64,000 nt of DNA, taken from NCBI RefSeq assembly GCF_900573885.1, contig NZ_UPSE01000198.1, forward strand, positions 124,001 through 188,000. The letters run 5' to 3'. The notes under the pieces were generated by a model. It searched no databases, was not told the DNA's origin, and saw only the letters and a program-made list of their open reading frames with translations. Below, piece by piece: positions 33,548 to 45,238 of the stretch (position 1 is the stretch's first letter; every line of letters begins with the position of its first letter). Origin of the DNA: Pseudomonas viridiflava (GTDB lineage: Bacteria > Pseudomonadota > Gammaproteobacteria > Pseudomonadales > Pseudomonadaceae). A program made the translations under genes and the position numbers.

Positions 33548-34570
33548 ATGCCCGAACATCTCTCTCGTAACGTCGTCATTACCCAGCGCTTTTTTGACCC
33601 GCAAAGTCTGGCCTGGCTGCGCAGCCAGGGCTGTACGGTGCAGATTGCCGAGCTCTGCGAAGGGCAGGGCGACGGTGACCTGAGCCAGGCGCAACTGGTT
33701 GCGCTGCTCGCCGAGGCCGATGGCTGGATTGTCGGTCACGCCCATATCACCGCCGGGTTGCTGGCGCAGTTGCCACGCTTGCAGGTGATCTCCCGGCGCG
33801 GTGTGGGCTACGAACGCGTCGATGTCGATGCCGTGCGCGCCAGCGGCAAGGTGGCGACCATCGCCGTTGGCGGCAATGACGCCAGCGTCGCGGACCACGC
33901 ACTGGCGATGATGCTGGCGCTGGGCCGGCGTCTGGGCGAGTCGAAGGCGCGCATGGTCAATGGCGAGTGGACCATCGTGCTGGGCAGCGATCTGTACGGC
34001 AAAACCGTCGGCATCATCGGCCTTGGGCGTATCGGCCGTGGCGTCGCGAAACGCCTGGCCGGTTTCGATGCCCGCGTGCTTGCTTATTCGCCAACGCTGG
34101 ACTGGCGTTACGCAAACGAAACCGGCGTGACCTTTGTCGACCTCGACACGCTGCTGGCCGAGAGCGACTACGTGACCCTGCACGCGCCGCTGGTGGAAGA
34201 GACCCGCTTGCTCATCGACGCCCAGGCGCTCAACCGCATGAAGCCGGGCGCGTTTCTGATCAACACCGCACGCGGCGGCCTGGTCGATGACCGCGCGTTG
34301 CTGGAGGCCTTGCTCGACGGGGCCATTGCCGGCGCCGGGCTGGATGTATTTCTCAGCGAAAACGACCCGACTTATCGACCCATCACCGAAGCGCTGCTGG
34401 CGTTGCCCAATGTGGTGGCCACGCCCCACAGCGGCGCCTCTACCCACGAAGGCTTGCAGCGCACCAACCGGGTGGCGGCGCAATGCGTGGTGGCGGTGCT
34501 TGATGGCGACACGCCGCCGCCGGCCTGCGTGATCGCCGATGGTCGTTGCAGCGATGCGCGAGGGCAATGA
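33548..34570 (+). CDS. D-isomer-specific 2-hydroxyacid dehydrogenase
   Basis: 340 residues from ATG 33548 with GAGG at 33534-33537; an upstream frame start is less likely. The NAD-binding Rossmann motif is VGIIGLGRIGRGVAKRLAGF (about 157-176). Catalytic Arg is in NTARGGLVDD (about 240), Glu follows in the SEND segment, and catalytic His is in ATPHSGASTHEG (about 292). Closest in style to phosphoglycerate-type dehydrogenases. It would interconvert a D-2-hydroxyacid and a 2-oxoacid within this operon. One base separates its stop from the ATG of the LeuC-like gene (34572). Confidence 0.88.
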   Translation: MPEHLSRNVVITQRFFDPQSLAWLRSQGCTVQIAELCEGQGDGDLSQAQLVALLAEADGWIVGHAHITAGLLAQLPRLQVISRRGVGYERVDVDAVRASGKVATIAVGGNDASVADHALAMMLALGRRLGESKARMVNGEWTIVLGSDLYGKTVGIIGLGRIGRGVAKRLAGFDARVLAYSPTLDWRYANETGVTFVDLDTLLAESDYVTLHAPLVEETRLLIDAQALNRMKPGAFLINTARGGLVDDRALLEALLDGAIAGAGLDVFLSENDPTYRPITEALLALPNVVATPHSGASTHEGLQRTNRVAAQCVVAVLDGDTPPPACVIADGRCSDARGQ

Positions 34571-34571
34571 C

Positions 34572-35996
34572 ATGACCACGCGCCCGCGCACCCTCTACGA
34601 AAAACACATCGACAGCCACACCGTGTGCCGCCTCGACGACCACGGCCACGTGCTGCTGTATATCGACCGCCAGGTGGCCAACGAGTACACCAGCCCGCAA
34701 GCCTTCAGCGGCTTGCGCGAGGCGGGGCGAGCCGTGTGGCGGCCCGCGGCGACGCTCGGTGTGGTCGATCACGTTAACCCGACAGCGCCTGAACGCATCG
34801 CCACCATGCCGGATGTCGGCGGCGCGCGACAGGTGTCGTACTTCGAAGAAAACTGCCGCGACTTCGGCCTGGAATTGTTCGACGTGCTCGACAAGCGTCA
34901 GGGCATCGAGCATGTAGTGGCGCCGGAGCAGGGCTTTATTTTGCCTGGCATGGTGGTGGCCGCAGGCGATAGCCACACCACCACGTACGGCGCGCTGGGC
35001 GCCTTTGGTTTCGGCATTGGCACCTCGGAAATCGAACACCTGCTCGCCACCCAGACGCTGGTCTATAAAAAGCTGCGCAGCATGCGCGTGACGGTGCAGG
35101 GCGAGCTGGGCGCCGGCGTTACCTCGAAAGACATCATCATGGCGCTTATCCAGCGCATCGGCGCTGCCGGCGCCACCGGTTTCGCCATCGAATTCTGCGG
35201 GCCGACCATTGCCGCGCTCAGCGTCGAGGCACGCATGACCATCTGCAACATGGCCGTCGAAGCCGGCGCCCGCGGCGCCTTTATGGCGCCGGATGACAAG
35301 GTGTTTGCCTACCTGCAAGACAAACCACGGGCGCCGCGCGGCGAGCTGTGGGAGCGCGCCCTGCTCACGTGGCGCGAGCTGTTCAGTGATGCCGGTGCGC
35401 AGTACGACGCCGAGGTGCTGCTCGACGCCAGTACCTTGCAGCCCATGGTGACGTGGGGCACCAGCCCCGATCAGGCCGCCACCATTGGCGAGCACGTACC
35501 GGACCCGGCCCATGAACCGGACCTTATCCGCCGCCAGGATTTACAGCGTGCCCTGCGCTACATGGGCCTGGAAGCCGGGCAGCCATTGGCGCAAATAGCC
35601 ATCAGCCACGCCTTTATCGGCTCGTGCACCAACGCCCGCATCGAAGACCTGCGCGACGCGGCGCGCGTGGTGCGCGGGCGCCGTGTCGCCAGCCATGTGC
35701 GGGCGATGATCGTGCCGGGTTCGACGCTGGTGCGCGACCAGGCCGAAGCCGAAGGGCTGGCCCGGGTGTTTCGCGACGCCGGCTTCGAGTGGCGCCAGTC
35801 CGGCTGCTCCATGTGCCTGGCCATGAACGATGACGTACTCGCCCCTGGCGACCGCTGCGCGTCGAGTACCAACCGTAATTTCGAGGGCCGTCAGGGGGCC
35901 GGCGCGCGTACCCATTTGATGAGCCCGGCGATGGTGGCTGCGGCTGCCATTTGCGGCCACCTCACCGACGTTCGTTCGCTTATTGCCGAGGCCTGA
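34572..35996 (+). CDS. LeuC/aconitase-like hydro-lyase, large subunit
   Basis: 474 residues from ATG 34572. It keeps the aconitase superfamily pattern of LeuC: VVAPEQGFILPGMVVAAGDSH, then GALGAFGFGIGTSEIEH, and three Cys for the [4Fe-4S] cluster in GSCTN (about residue 356) and GCSMC (about 416 and 419). LeuC isomerises 2- and 3-isopropylmalate, but this copy is outside a leucine operon and beside PrpD and a citrate-type carrier. Probably it hydrates or isomerises the tri- or dicarboxylate that the operon degrades. Confidence 0.87.
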   Translation: MTTRPRTLYEKHIDSHTVCRLDDHGHVLLYIDRQVANEYTSPQAFSGLREAGRAVWRPAATLGVVDHVNPTAPERIATMPDVGGARQVSYFEENCRDFGLELFDVLDKRQGIEHVVAPEQGFILPGMVVAAGDSHTTTYGALGAFGFGIGTSEIEHLLATQTLVYKKLRSMRVTVQGELGAGVTSKDIIMALIQRIGAAGATGFAIEFCGPTIAALSVEARMTICNMAVEAGARGAFMAPDDKVFAYLQDKPRAPRGELWERALLTWRELFSDAGAQYDAEVLLDASTLQPMVTWGTSPDQAATIGEHVPDPAHEPDLIRRQDLQRALRYMGLEAGQPLAQIAISHAFIGSCTNARIEDLRDAARVVRGRRVASHVRAMIVPGSTLVRDQAEAEGLARVFRDAGFEWRQSGCSMCLAMNDDVLAPGDRCASSTNRNFEGRQGAGARTHLMSPAMVAAAAICGHLTDVRSLIAEA

Positions 35997-35997
35997 T

Positions 35998-36606
35998 ATG
36001 CAACCGTTCACCATCGTCAGCGGCATTGCCGCGCCGCTGCTTGCCGCCAATATCGACACCGACGTGATCATGCCCAAGCAGTTTCTCAAAGGCATCGACC
36101 GCAACGGCCTGGATCGCGGTTTGTTCTTCGACCTGCGCTTTCTTCCAAACGGCCAGTCGAACCCGGAATTCGTGCTTAACCGGGCACCGTGGAATCGGGC
36201 CAGCTTTCTTGTGGTCGGGCCTAATTTTGGCTGCGGCTCCAGCCGCGAGCATGCGGTGTGGGGCCTCAAACAGCTGGGGTTTCGCGCGCTGATCGGCAGC
36301 CGTTTTGCCGGCATTTTTTTCGATAACTGCCAGCGCAATGGCGTGCTGCTGATTGAACTCGATGAGGGTGAAGTGCAGCGCATCGGCGCAGCCGTCAGCA
36401 AGCCCGAGGGTGCACACCTGCGCGTGGATCTGGCCCATCAGCAGATTCAGCTGAGCGACGGCTCCTGTGTCGCATTCGACATCGATCCCCTGCGCAAAGA
36501 GGCGCTGCTGCTGGGCCTGGACGCCATCGGCAGCACCCTGCAACGCACTGCGCAAATACGTGAGTTCGAAGCCGCGCATCTGAGCGCCAATCCGTGGCTG
36601 GCCTGA
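35998..36606 (+). CDS. LeuD/aconitase-like hydro-lyase, small subunit
   Basis: 202 residues from ATG 35998, one base after the large subunit gene stop. Family motifs are NIDTDVIMPKQFLKGIDR (about 19-36), PEFVLN, and GPNFGCGSSREHAVWGL (about 74-90), which is the substrate-binding swivel domain with the catalytic Ser loop; FAGIFFDNCQRNGVLLI follows. It forms a heterodimer with the large subunit. Length is the same as E. coli LeuD. Confidence 0.88.
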   Translation: MQPFTIVSGIAAPLLAANIDTDVIMPKQFLKGIDRNGLDRGLFFDLRFLPNGQSNPEFVLNRAPWNRASFLVVGPNFGCGSSREHAVWGLKQLGFRALIGSRFAGIFFDNCQRNGVLLIELDEGEVQRIGAAVSKPEGAHLRVDLAHQQIQLSDGSCVAFDIDPLRKEALLLGLDAIGSTLQRTAQIREFEAAHLSANPWLA

Positions 36607-36635
36607 GCGCCTTCGCCGATGAAAAGGAGACGTGT

Positions 36636-38009
36636 ATGAACACCCCGACACTGGCCCGGCGCCTGGCGCGTTATGCCTGTGAACTGCAAGCGGATGAGCT
36701 GCCCGAGCCGGTACTGGCCTGCGTGCGTCAACGGGTTCTGGACAGTCTGGCCTGTGCCCTTGGGGCCTATGACGCAGGCCCGGTCAAGGCTGCGATAGCC
36801 CTGGCAGCGCAAACGCCGCACGCATCTTCCAGCGTGTTCGGTACGGCATTGAAAACCACGCCGGAGCTGGCGGCTTTTGCCAACGGCACCATGGTGCGTT
36901 TTCTCGATTACAACGACGGCTACATGGGCCGCGAACCGGGCCACCCCAGCGACAACATCCCCGCCTGCCTGGCCCTGGCAGAAGCGCAGGGCGCCAGCGG
37001 TCGCGAGCTGATGGCGGCCATTGTGGTGGCCTACGAAATACAGATGCGCCTGCAGGATGCCGCCAGCCTCAACAAACGCGGCTGGGACCATGTGAATTAC
37101 ATCAACGTGGCCATGGCTGCGGCGGCGTCACGGCTGCTGAAACTCGACGAGGCGCGTACCGAGCAGGCGATCAATATTGCCCTTAGCGGCCACCTGGCCA
37201 TGCGTCAGGTACGCTCGGGTTCGCTATCTGACTGGAAGGGTTGTTCGGCCGCCAATGCCGCGCGCAATGCCATATTTTCCGCGAGCCTGGCGCGCCATGG
37301 CATGACCGGCCCGTCGCCGGTTTTTGAAGGTGACATGGGCGTGTTCAAACAGGTGACCGGCGAGTTCGAGCTGAATGTCGAGCACTTCGGCAATGCCGCC
37401 AACGGCCAGTTCGCAATACTCAAATCGCTGACCAAAACCTTCCCCACCAATGGTGAACTGCACACTGCCGTGTGGGCCGGCATTGACCTGCGCGCGCAGA
37501 TTGCCGATATAAATTCGATTGCCGCCATTCATATCGAAACCTCGGAATTCAATCGCCGCGTGCTGGCCGACTCGCCAGACAAGTGGCGACCGCAAACCCG
37601 CGAAACCGCCGACCACAGCTTGCCGTACAACGTGGCGCGGGCGCTGCTCGATGGCGACATCACGCTGAATTCGTACTCACCGGAGCAGATCGCCGACCCG
37701 CGCGCCATCGCCCTGATGAGGTGCACCACGGTCAGCGAAGATGCCGCCCTGACGGCGCTGTTTCCGCAGTACCTGGCCAACCGGGTAACCGTGACGCTGG
37801 CCTGCGGCGAACAGCGCGTCAGCGAAATGCTCAGCGGCCCCGGCTCGCTGGAAACGCCCATGAGCGATGCCGACTTCGAGCGCAAATTCCGCCGCATGGC
37901 AGACCTGCATATCGACGCCGCCGCCCAGGAACGTGTGCTGGGGTTTGTCGCCACTCTGCATGAGCAGACCGACTACGCTCCGCTATTCAGCGCGATGGCG
38001 GTTGCCTGA
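36636..38009 (+). CDS. MmgE/PrpD-family protein
   Basis: 457 residues from ATG 36636 with AAGGAG upstream. The family has 2-methylcitrate dehydratases and cis-aconitate decarboxylases. The conserved acid/His region is FANGTMVRFLDYNDGY then GHPSDNIPACLALAEA (about 83-125); KGCSAANAARNAIFSASLA is near 205 and the dimer lid follows. Being last in an operon with an aconitase-like pair and a CitMHS carrier, it could dehydrate a citrate-like acid or decarboxylate an aconitate-like one. Its last 23 bases overlap the convergent membrane-protein gene. Confidence 0.87.
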   Translation: MNTPTLARRLARYACELQADELPEPVLACVRQRVLDSLACALGAYDAGPVKAAIALAAQTPHASSSVFGTALKTTPELAAFANGTMVRFLDYNDGYMGREPGHPSDNIPACLALAEAQGASGRELMAAIVVAYEIQMRLQDAASLNKRGWDHVNYINVAMAAAASRLLKLDEARTEQAINIALSGHLAMRQVRSGSLSDWKGCSAANAARNAIFSASLARHGMTGPSPVFEGDMGVFKQVTGEFELNVEHFGNAANGQFAILKSLTKTFPTNGELHTAVWAGIDLRAQIADINSIAAIHIETSEFNRRVLADSPDKWRPQTRETADHSLPYNVARALLDGDITLNSYSPEQIADPRAIALMRCTTVSEDAALTALFPQYLANRVTVTLACGEQRVSEMLSGPGSLETPMSDADFERKFRRMADLHIDAAAQERVLGFVATLHEQTDYAPLFSAMAVA

Positions 38010-38394
38010 CCGGCAGCACCTGGGCAATACCGAACACCACCTCCATCACGGTAAAACCCAGCACAAGAAAGCTCGCGCCATGCACCACGGCAACCACCTG
38101 CCACACGGTAAACAGCAGCCGCGCCAATGCGTCGTACAGGCCGACGCTGCGGCTGGGGTTTCTCAGGCGCCATAACGACCACACCACCACCACGCTGCCG
38201 AGCAGGTTGGCCAGTAACATGGCGTCGCCAGCCAGTGTCGGCGTGGGGCGCGTTAGTGCGAGTGCCTGCGATAACACGGCGAACACGTCAAACAGCCAGG
38301 TGGCCGTCCACGGCGTCACAAACGCCAGCATCACCATCAGGTCGTAGCCGGCACTGGCGCGCACGATGTTCAGATTGTTCTTTACGCTAATCAT
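37987..38394 (-). CDS. Small four-helix membrane protein, unknown
   Basis: 135 residues from ATG 38394 (GAGGG six bases upstream; ATG 38400 is too close to it). Four hydrophobic stretches are seen: about 18-40, 55-80, 90-112 and 112-130. No domain recognised. It is divergent from the MerR regulator gene with 72 bases between, which suggests it is the target of that regulator. Its 3' end overlaps the PrpD-like gene. Confidence 0.65.
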   Translation of the reverse strand: MISVKNNLNIVRASAGYDLMVMLAFVTPWTATWLFDVFAVLSQALALTRPTPTLAGDAMLLANLLGSVVVVWSLWRLRNPSRSVGLYDALARLLFTVWQVVAVVHGASFLVLGFTVMEVVFGIAQVLPVRQPPSR

Positions 38395-38466
38395 GGCCAT
38401 CCCTCAGAGTTCGAGCCCGCAGGCTAAAGCCTGGTCCAAGGTCCAGAGTCAATACGGGCAAGCGCG

Positions 38467-38838
38467 ATGAAAATTGGCGAAGTGGCAACGCGCGCCGGCG
38501 TGTCGGTGGATGCGCTGCGGTTTTATGAAGAAAAAGGCCTGATCAAGCCCCAGCGTGCCGCCAACGGCTACCGCTTTTATCCGGAGCAAACGCTGCAGCT
38601 GGTGGGCTATATCAAGCTGGCGCAGCAGCTCGGTTTCTCGTTGAAAGAGATCGGTGAAAACCTGCCGCTGTTATGGAACAGCGAGTCGGTATCGGCTGAG
38701 TTGCTGGCCGGGTTGTTTCGCGAAAAAATCGCCTTGCTCGACGAGCGCATCGGCCAGATGCACACCCTGCGCAATCTGCTCGCCGAGCGTGCCGAACAGG
38801 TGTGCCCGTTATTGACGATAGATGAAAACGCCAAGTGA
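38467..38838 (+). CDS. MerR-family regulator
   Basis: 123 residues. Winged helix-turn-helix MKIGEVATRAGVSVDALRFYEEKGL is at the N-terminus, then NGYRFYPEQTLQLVGYIKLAQQLGFSLKEI and a dimerising helix (about 80-110). One Cys only (CPLL near the end), so a metal site of the CueR/ZntR type is not obvious. Probably controls the divergent membrane protein gene. Confidence 0.88.
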   Translation: MKIGEVATRAGVSVDALRFYEEKGLIKPQRAANGYRFYPEQTLQLVGYIKLAQQLGFSLKEIGENLPLLWNSESVSAELLAGLFREKIALLDERIGQMHTLRNLLAERAEQVCPLLTIDENAK

Positions 38839-38964
38839 TTGACTGCGCTGGCGTTTAAGGGTGTGATCACAAATTCCCCCAACCTTTTCCATAGGCGACT
38901 GTCGGAGCCTCAACGCCTCCCGATTTAATCCTTTTTTCCTGTGACCTAAGGGGCAGCTTCAGGT

Positions 38965-41033
<2,069 letters not shown>

Positions 41034-41037
<4 letters not shown>

Positions 41038-41834
41038 AACCTGTAAACAAGCTTCAATTTGCCCATCAACTCCAGCGCATTCGCCAGCCCCAGGCCGTTC
41101 ATGGGCAGGCAGGCGAAGGCTTGGTATTCGTCGAAATGGGTGCCCAGGGCCAGCAGTTTCAGGTCGTGAGCGTCGAGCTGGGCGTTGAAGTACTGGAGCA
41201 GGGCGCGTTCCCAGTCGTTGGCGCGGTTGATGGCGGCGATCTGTTTGTTGTCCGGCGGGGTGATCTCGATGCCCAATTCGCGCAACGGGGCGAGGGCGTT
41301 AACGGCGGCAATGCCGCAACTCGGCCATTCTTTCCATTCGAATTCGGCCAACTGGTTGCTCTGGGCAAGCGCGGCAGCGAGCTGAGTCCAGGCCCAGTCC
41401 CAGGCGCCGGTTGCCGGCGGTAACTGTTCTACCAGCGCCTGGGCGCGGTCTTCGTCGAACAGGGTGAAGAACAGGTCGGCGAGGGTGTCGGCTGCGTCAA
41501 ACGGTTCGGGTTGTGCTTCGGTGTCGAGGTCCTGGCTGAGGCGCTGCCACAGGGTGGCCAGTTCTTCCCAGTCGTCTTCATCCATGTCGTCGTCGATCAC
41601 TTGCGCCTTGTGGCCGCGACGGTAGTTGTCCAGACGTGTCATCTGTACCCGCAGAGCGCCATCGGCCAGGGCCACGGCATAGCTGCGGTTGTCCATGAAG
41701 TTGGTCTGGAACACGATGCGGTCGGGATAGATGTCGTGAACGATGCTTTCTTCGGCATCGAAATACGCGGCGCCCTCGGTTTTGCCGTGGGCGGTGACGA
41801 TGCGTTGAAAGGCGGGGAGCTCGACGGGGTTCAT
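41034..41834 (-). CDS. Unknown cytoplasmic protein
   Basis: 266 residues from ATG 41834; the frame is open to 41972 but runs into the promoter of the chemoreceptor gene. No signal peptide or membrane segment. The N-terminal third is beta-rich (IVHDIYPDRIVFQTNFMDNRSYAVALADGALRV split), the middle acidic (DDDMDEDDWEELATLWQRL) and Trp-rich (GAWDWAWTQLAAAL). It may be a DUF6630-type or similar family, but I am not sure. Divergent from the chemoreceptor. Confidence 0.65.
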
Positions 41835-41970
41835 GGCGTTAACGGGGTCCGGAAGAGGGCGGCAACGGGTAAGACGTGCACGGTAGCCGAACAGTTCGCG
41901 TGGCTCCATCAAGTATTTTTCAGCCGTGCCGATAGCCGTAAACCCACCCAGCACTCGCGGAAATCGGCAC

Positions 41971-43962
41971 ATGCTAAAAACTATCCAGGCGCGTTACACG
42001 GCCACGCTCGTTATCTTTGTTTTGGTTATTGGCGCACTCACTGCCGTTGGCATCAACCTGTGGATCACGCCGAACCTGACTGCCACCGATCAGCGCCAGT
42101 TGGTTGATCAGGCCGCGCAGATTGGTGACGTGATCAAAACCGAGCTGGCCCGTGTGCAGGCGCAGCAACGGGTGATCACCGAAACCGTGCCGCAACTGGA
42201 TAACGAAAGCATCGACCGCCTGCTGCCGAATCTGGTCAACCAGTACGGCGAAGCCAAAGTGTTTGGTGGCGGCATCTGGCCGTTGCCGAACAAGCGTGAA
42301 GAAGGGCGCGCCAAGTACAGCACCTTCTACCACCGCGACGGCAGCGGCAAACTCATCGTCAACACCCACTGGAACTCGCCCGAGTCGCTCAACTACTTCG
42401 AGCAGCCGTGGTTTCTGGGCGGCCTGAAAGCGCCGGCCGGTCAGTGCAACTGGGCCAACGCCTACCGCGACGACGCCAGCCCCGAGCCGCGCACCAACTG
42501 CGCCATGGCCATCAGCAAGAACGGCGCAGCCTTTGGTGTGTCGACCATCGACGTAACCCTGGGCTTCTTTAACGATCTGGTCGCGCAGAAAGAGCGCGAA
42601 ATTCAGGCGCTGATCATGATCGTCGAGAAAGACGGCAAAGTGCTCAGCAACCAGCCGGAGATCTCCGGCAACAACGTGTTGAAAAACGTCTCCGACCTGG
42701 CCCAGCAATACCCGTTCGCCGCAGCCCTGCAACGTGCGCTGCAAGGCGCGTCTTCAAGCGGCATGACCCAAAGCACTTACGAAGACGCCAACGGCGAAGA
42801 CTACAGCCTGTTCCTGCAACCCATCGAAGGTACGCCCTGGCTGCTGGCCGTGGCGCAACAGACCAGCCTGCTGACCGCGCAAAGCAGCAAGGTGCTGACT
42901 ACCCTCGCGGCGCTGCAGATTCCGATGGTCATCGTGCTGCTGCTGGTGACCGTGTTCGCCCTCAGCCAGTTGATGAACCGCCTGACCGTGCTGCGCGCCA
43001 ACATCGACAAACTCTCGGCCGGTGATGCCGACCTGACCCAGCGCATCGTCATTCGTGCCGAAGACGAAGTGGGCGCGGTGGGCCATTCGGTGAACCGCTT
43101 TATCGTGTATTTGCAGAAGATGGTGAGCGAGGTGTCGGAATCCTCCACCGTCATCGCTCAGGGTATCGAGCAACTGCGTGGCCAGTCCCGTGGCACCAAC
43201 CAGATTCTGATTCGTCACGCCAGCGAGACCGATCAGGCCGTTACCGCGATCACCGAAATGAGCTCCACGGCTGACGAAGTGGCACGCAGCGCCGCCCAGA
43301 CCGCCTCAATGACCCAGACCGCCAACGAAAACGCCCGCCACTCGAAAGTGGTGGTAGACGATGCCTCCAACAGCGTGCGCGAACTGATCAGCGAAGTGGA
43401 GCTGGCGACCGCCAAAGTGCGCTCCATGGAGCAGGACGCCGAGCGCATCAACTCGGTACTGGGCGTGATCGGTGAAATTGCCGGCCAGACCAACCTGCTG
43501 GCGCTGAACGCCGCCATCGAAGCCGCCCGTGCCGGCGAGCAAGGCCGTGGCTTCGCCGTGGTAGCCGACGAAGTACGCGCCCTGGCTGGCCGTACGCAAA
43601 CCAGCACCTCGGAAATCAACGAAATGCTCGCCCGTCTGCAACAAGGCGTGGGTGCTGCCGTGGTAGCGATGGAGAAAACCAAACAGAGCTGCCAGGCCAC
43701 CGTCGACAAAACCTCGAAGGTGAACGAAGGCCTGGACGTGATGGCCGAGTCGGTGGTGCGCATCAACGACCTGAGCACCCAGATTGCCACGGCCGCCGAA
43801 GAGCAAAGCGCCGTGAGCGACGAGATCAACCGCAACATGGTGGCGGTGCGGCATATCGTCGAAGAACTGGTGGCCGGTGGCACCGAGAGCGAGCGCAGCA
43901 CGGCGGCGCTGGCGGCGTCTAACAACAAGCTGATTGCTGTGGTGCGGCGCTTCAAGGTGTAA
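41971..43962 (+). CDS. Methyl-accepting chemotaxis protein with Cache sensor
   Basis: 663 residues from ATG 41971. Transmembrane helix 1 about 8-30, periplasmic dCache-like domain about 35-305, helix 2 about 310-335, HAMP about 336-390, then the methylation and signalling helices. The hairpin tip is [20 protein letters not shown] with [18 protein letters not shown] after it. It ends RRFKV with no CheR-binding pentapeptide. The ligand is unknown; related Pseudomonas receptors sense amino acids, amines or organic acids, and an amine-like uptake island follows. Confidence 0.88.
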   Translation: MLKTIQARYTATLVIFVLVIGALTAVGINLWITPNLTATDQRQLVDQAAQIGDVIKTELARVQAQQRVITETVPQLDNESIDRLLPNLVNQYGEAKVFGGGIWPLPNKREEGRAKYSTFYHRDGSGKLIVNTHWNSPESLNYFEQPWFLGGLKAPAGQCNWANAYRDDASPEPRTNCAMAISKNGAAFGVSTIDVTLGFFNDLVAQKEREIQALIMIVEKDGKVLSNQPEISGNNVLKNVSDLAQQYPFAAALQRALQGASSSGMTQSTYEDANGEDYSLFLQPIEGTPWLLAVAQQTSLLTAQSSKVLTTLAALQIPMVIVLLLVTVFALSQLMNRLTVLRANIDKLSAGDADLTQRIVIRAEDEVGAVGHSVNRFIVYLQKMVSEVSESSTVIAQGIEQLRGQSRGTNQILIRHASETDQAVTAITEMSSTADEVARSAAQTASMTQTANENARHSKVVVDDASNSVRELISEVELATAKVRSMEQDAERINSVLGVIGEIAGQTNLLALNAAIEAARAGEQGRGFAVVADEVRALAGRTQTSTSEINEMLARLQQGVGAAVVAMEKTKQSCQATVDKTSKVNEGLDVMAESVVRINDLSTQIATAAEEQSAVSDEINRNMVAVRHIVEELVAGGTESERSTAALAASNNKLIAVVRRFKV

Positions 43963-43973
43963 GGGCTCAGGGC

Positions 43974-44234
43974 CCGGCCCTCTCCCCCAGCCCCTCTCCC
44001 GCAGGCGGGCGAGGGGAGACAAGCCGGATCGCGTAACTTCCAAACGCCGCAATCGTTCCCTCTCCCGCCTGCGGGAGAGGGCTAGGGAGAGGGCAGGGTT
44101 GCGTGCAAGGTCCGGCCCTCACCCCCGGCCCCTCTCCCGCAGGCGGGCGAGGGGAGACAAGCGGGATCGCCTTACCCTCAAACGCCGCATTCCGTCCCCT
44201 CTCCCGCGTGCGGGAGAGGGCTAGGGTGAGGGCA
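43974..44234. repeat. Two tandem 120-base units, each an inverted repeat
   Basis: Units start CCGGCCCTC at 43974 and 44112 and run about 125 bases each. Each has a left arm CCCCTCTCCCGCAGGCGGG and a right arm near CCCTCTCCCGC-x-TGCGGGAGAGGG, a strong hairpin. The units differ by a few substitutions. They fill the 309-base gap between the convergent chemoreceptor and SnoaL-AraC genes. No gene is seen in this gap. Confidence 0.8.
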
Positions 44235-44271
44235 AGCAGCGCGCACGGTCACCTCGTCATTCCCCCAACCG

Positions 44272-45078
44272 CTACAAACTCGCCAAATACCGCTTGGGCG
44301 TCATCCCTGTGCGTTCTTTGAAGCAGCGGTAAAACGTCGACAGCGAGTTGAACCCCGCCGCATAGGCCACCTCATCAACACGCGCCGTTGCTGTGTTGAC
44401 GTGCACCCGTTCCAGCACTTCATCCAGCCGCAGTTGGTTGAGAAAGGCGTAAAAACTCTGCCCGCGCACCTGGTTGAGAAAGAATGAAATCTGGTTGCGC
44501 GTATAGCCAGTCGCCGCAGCCACCTGCGCCAGGTCCAGCGCAGGGTCGAGGTACGGTTTTTTCTGGCCGAAATACGCCTGCAGGTCGTTCGCCAACGCGC
44601 CTATCTGGCGTGCCGACAAGCCCAGGCGACTGACCGGATCGGCGCCTTCGCGCGCGGCCGGTTTGCTGGCCACGTTGCTGATCAGCACCGCGTATTCGTT
44701 GACTTTGAAGATCAGCCCGTTACGCACCGACAGCGCCTCGATGGCACTCAGCGACACCAACCCACCGCTGCCATTGAGCGTGACCTGGTATTGCAGTACG
44801 GCGGTGTCGCCGTCGATGAGCAATCGCTCGGTGTAGGTCTGCAATTCCTGCGCGCCAACCGGCATGCTGGCGGCCAGATAGGCGCGCAAGTCGGCGTGGG
44901 CGATGCGGCGGTTTTGCAGTTTGTCGTGGTAGTCGATGGCCGGGTCGTACAGCGCCATCAGGGCATCCAGGTCGCGGTTCTGCCAGGCGCGGTGGTAGGC
45001 CAGAATCACCGCGTGCGTGGCCGCACCGGCGGGGTCGGGTTGGAACACGGGAGTGGTGGGCAAATCCGGGACGTTCAC
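44272..45078 (-). CDS. SnoaL-like domain fused to AraC DNA-binding domain
   Basis: 268 residues from the GTG at 45078, with GGAG about nine bases upstream; the longer ATG start at 45126 has no support. Residues about 18-140 look like an NTF2/SnoaL fold (AYHRAWQNRDLDALMALYDPAIDY), unusual in place of the cupin of most AraC proteins. Residues about 165-265 are the double helix-turn-helix (LDLAQVAAATGYTRNQISFFL, VDEVAYAAGFNSLSTFYRCFKERTGMTPKRY in parts). Divergent from the PuuB-like oxidase gene, so it probably regulates that unit. Confidence 0.83.
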   Translation of the reverse strand: MNVPDLPTTPVFQPDPAGAATHAVILAYHRAWQNRDLDALMALYDPAIDYHDKLQNRRIAHADLRAYLAASMPVGAQELQTYTERLLIDGDTAVLQYQVTLNGSGGLVSLSAIEALSVRNGLIFKVNEYAVLISNVASKPAAREGADPVSRLGLSARQIGALANDLQAYFGQKKPYLDPALDLAQVAAATGYTRNQISFFLNQVRGQSFYAFLNQLRLDEVLERVHVNTATARVDEVAYAAGFNSLSTFYRCFKERTGMTPKRYLASL

Positions 45079-45238
45079 TGCAAGCTCCAGCACACAAATT
45101 AAACCGCCGCACCAGTCGCCCGGCACACCAGAGCCCGAGTATTCCAGAACGGCCGCTTTTCCGCCCGTGCCCGCTGGGAAGCAGGGTGGCGGGTCTTTGC
45201 TTTAGAACGTGCACATCTTTTCGCGATGGAGCACAACC

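Noticed and set aside
32456..34591. 711-codon minus-strand frame over the CitMHS and dehydrogenase genes
   Set aside because: Rich in His, Arg and Gln with no motif, while both plus-strand genes have intact signatures and ribosome sites.
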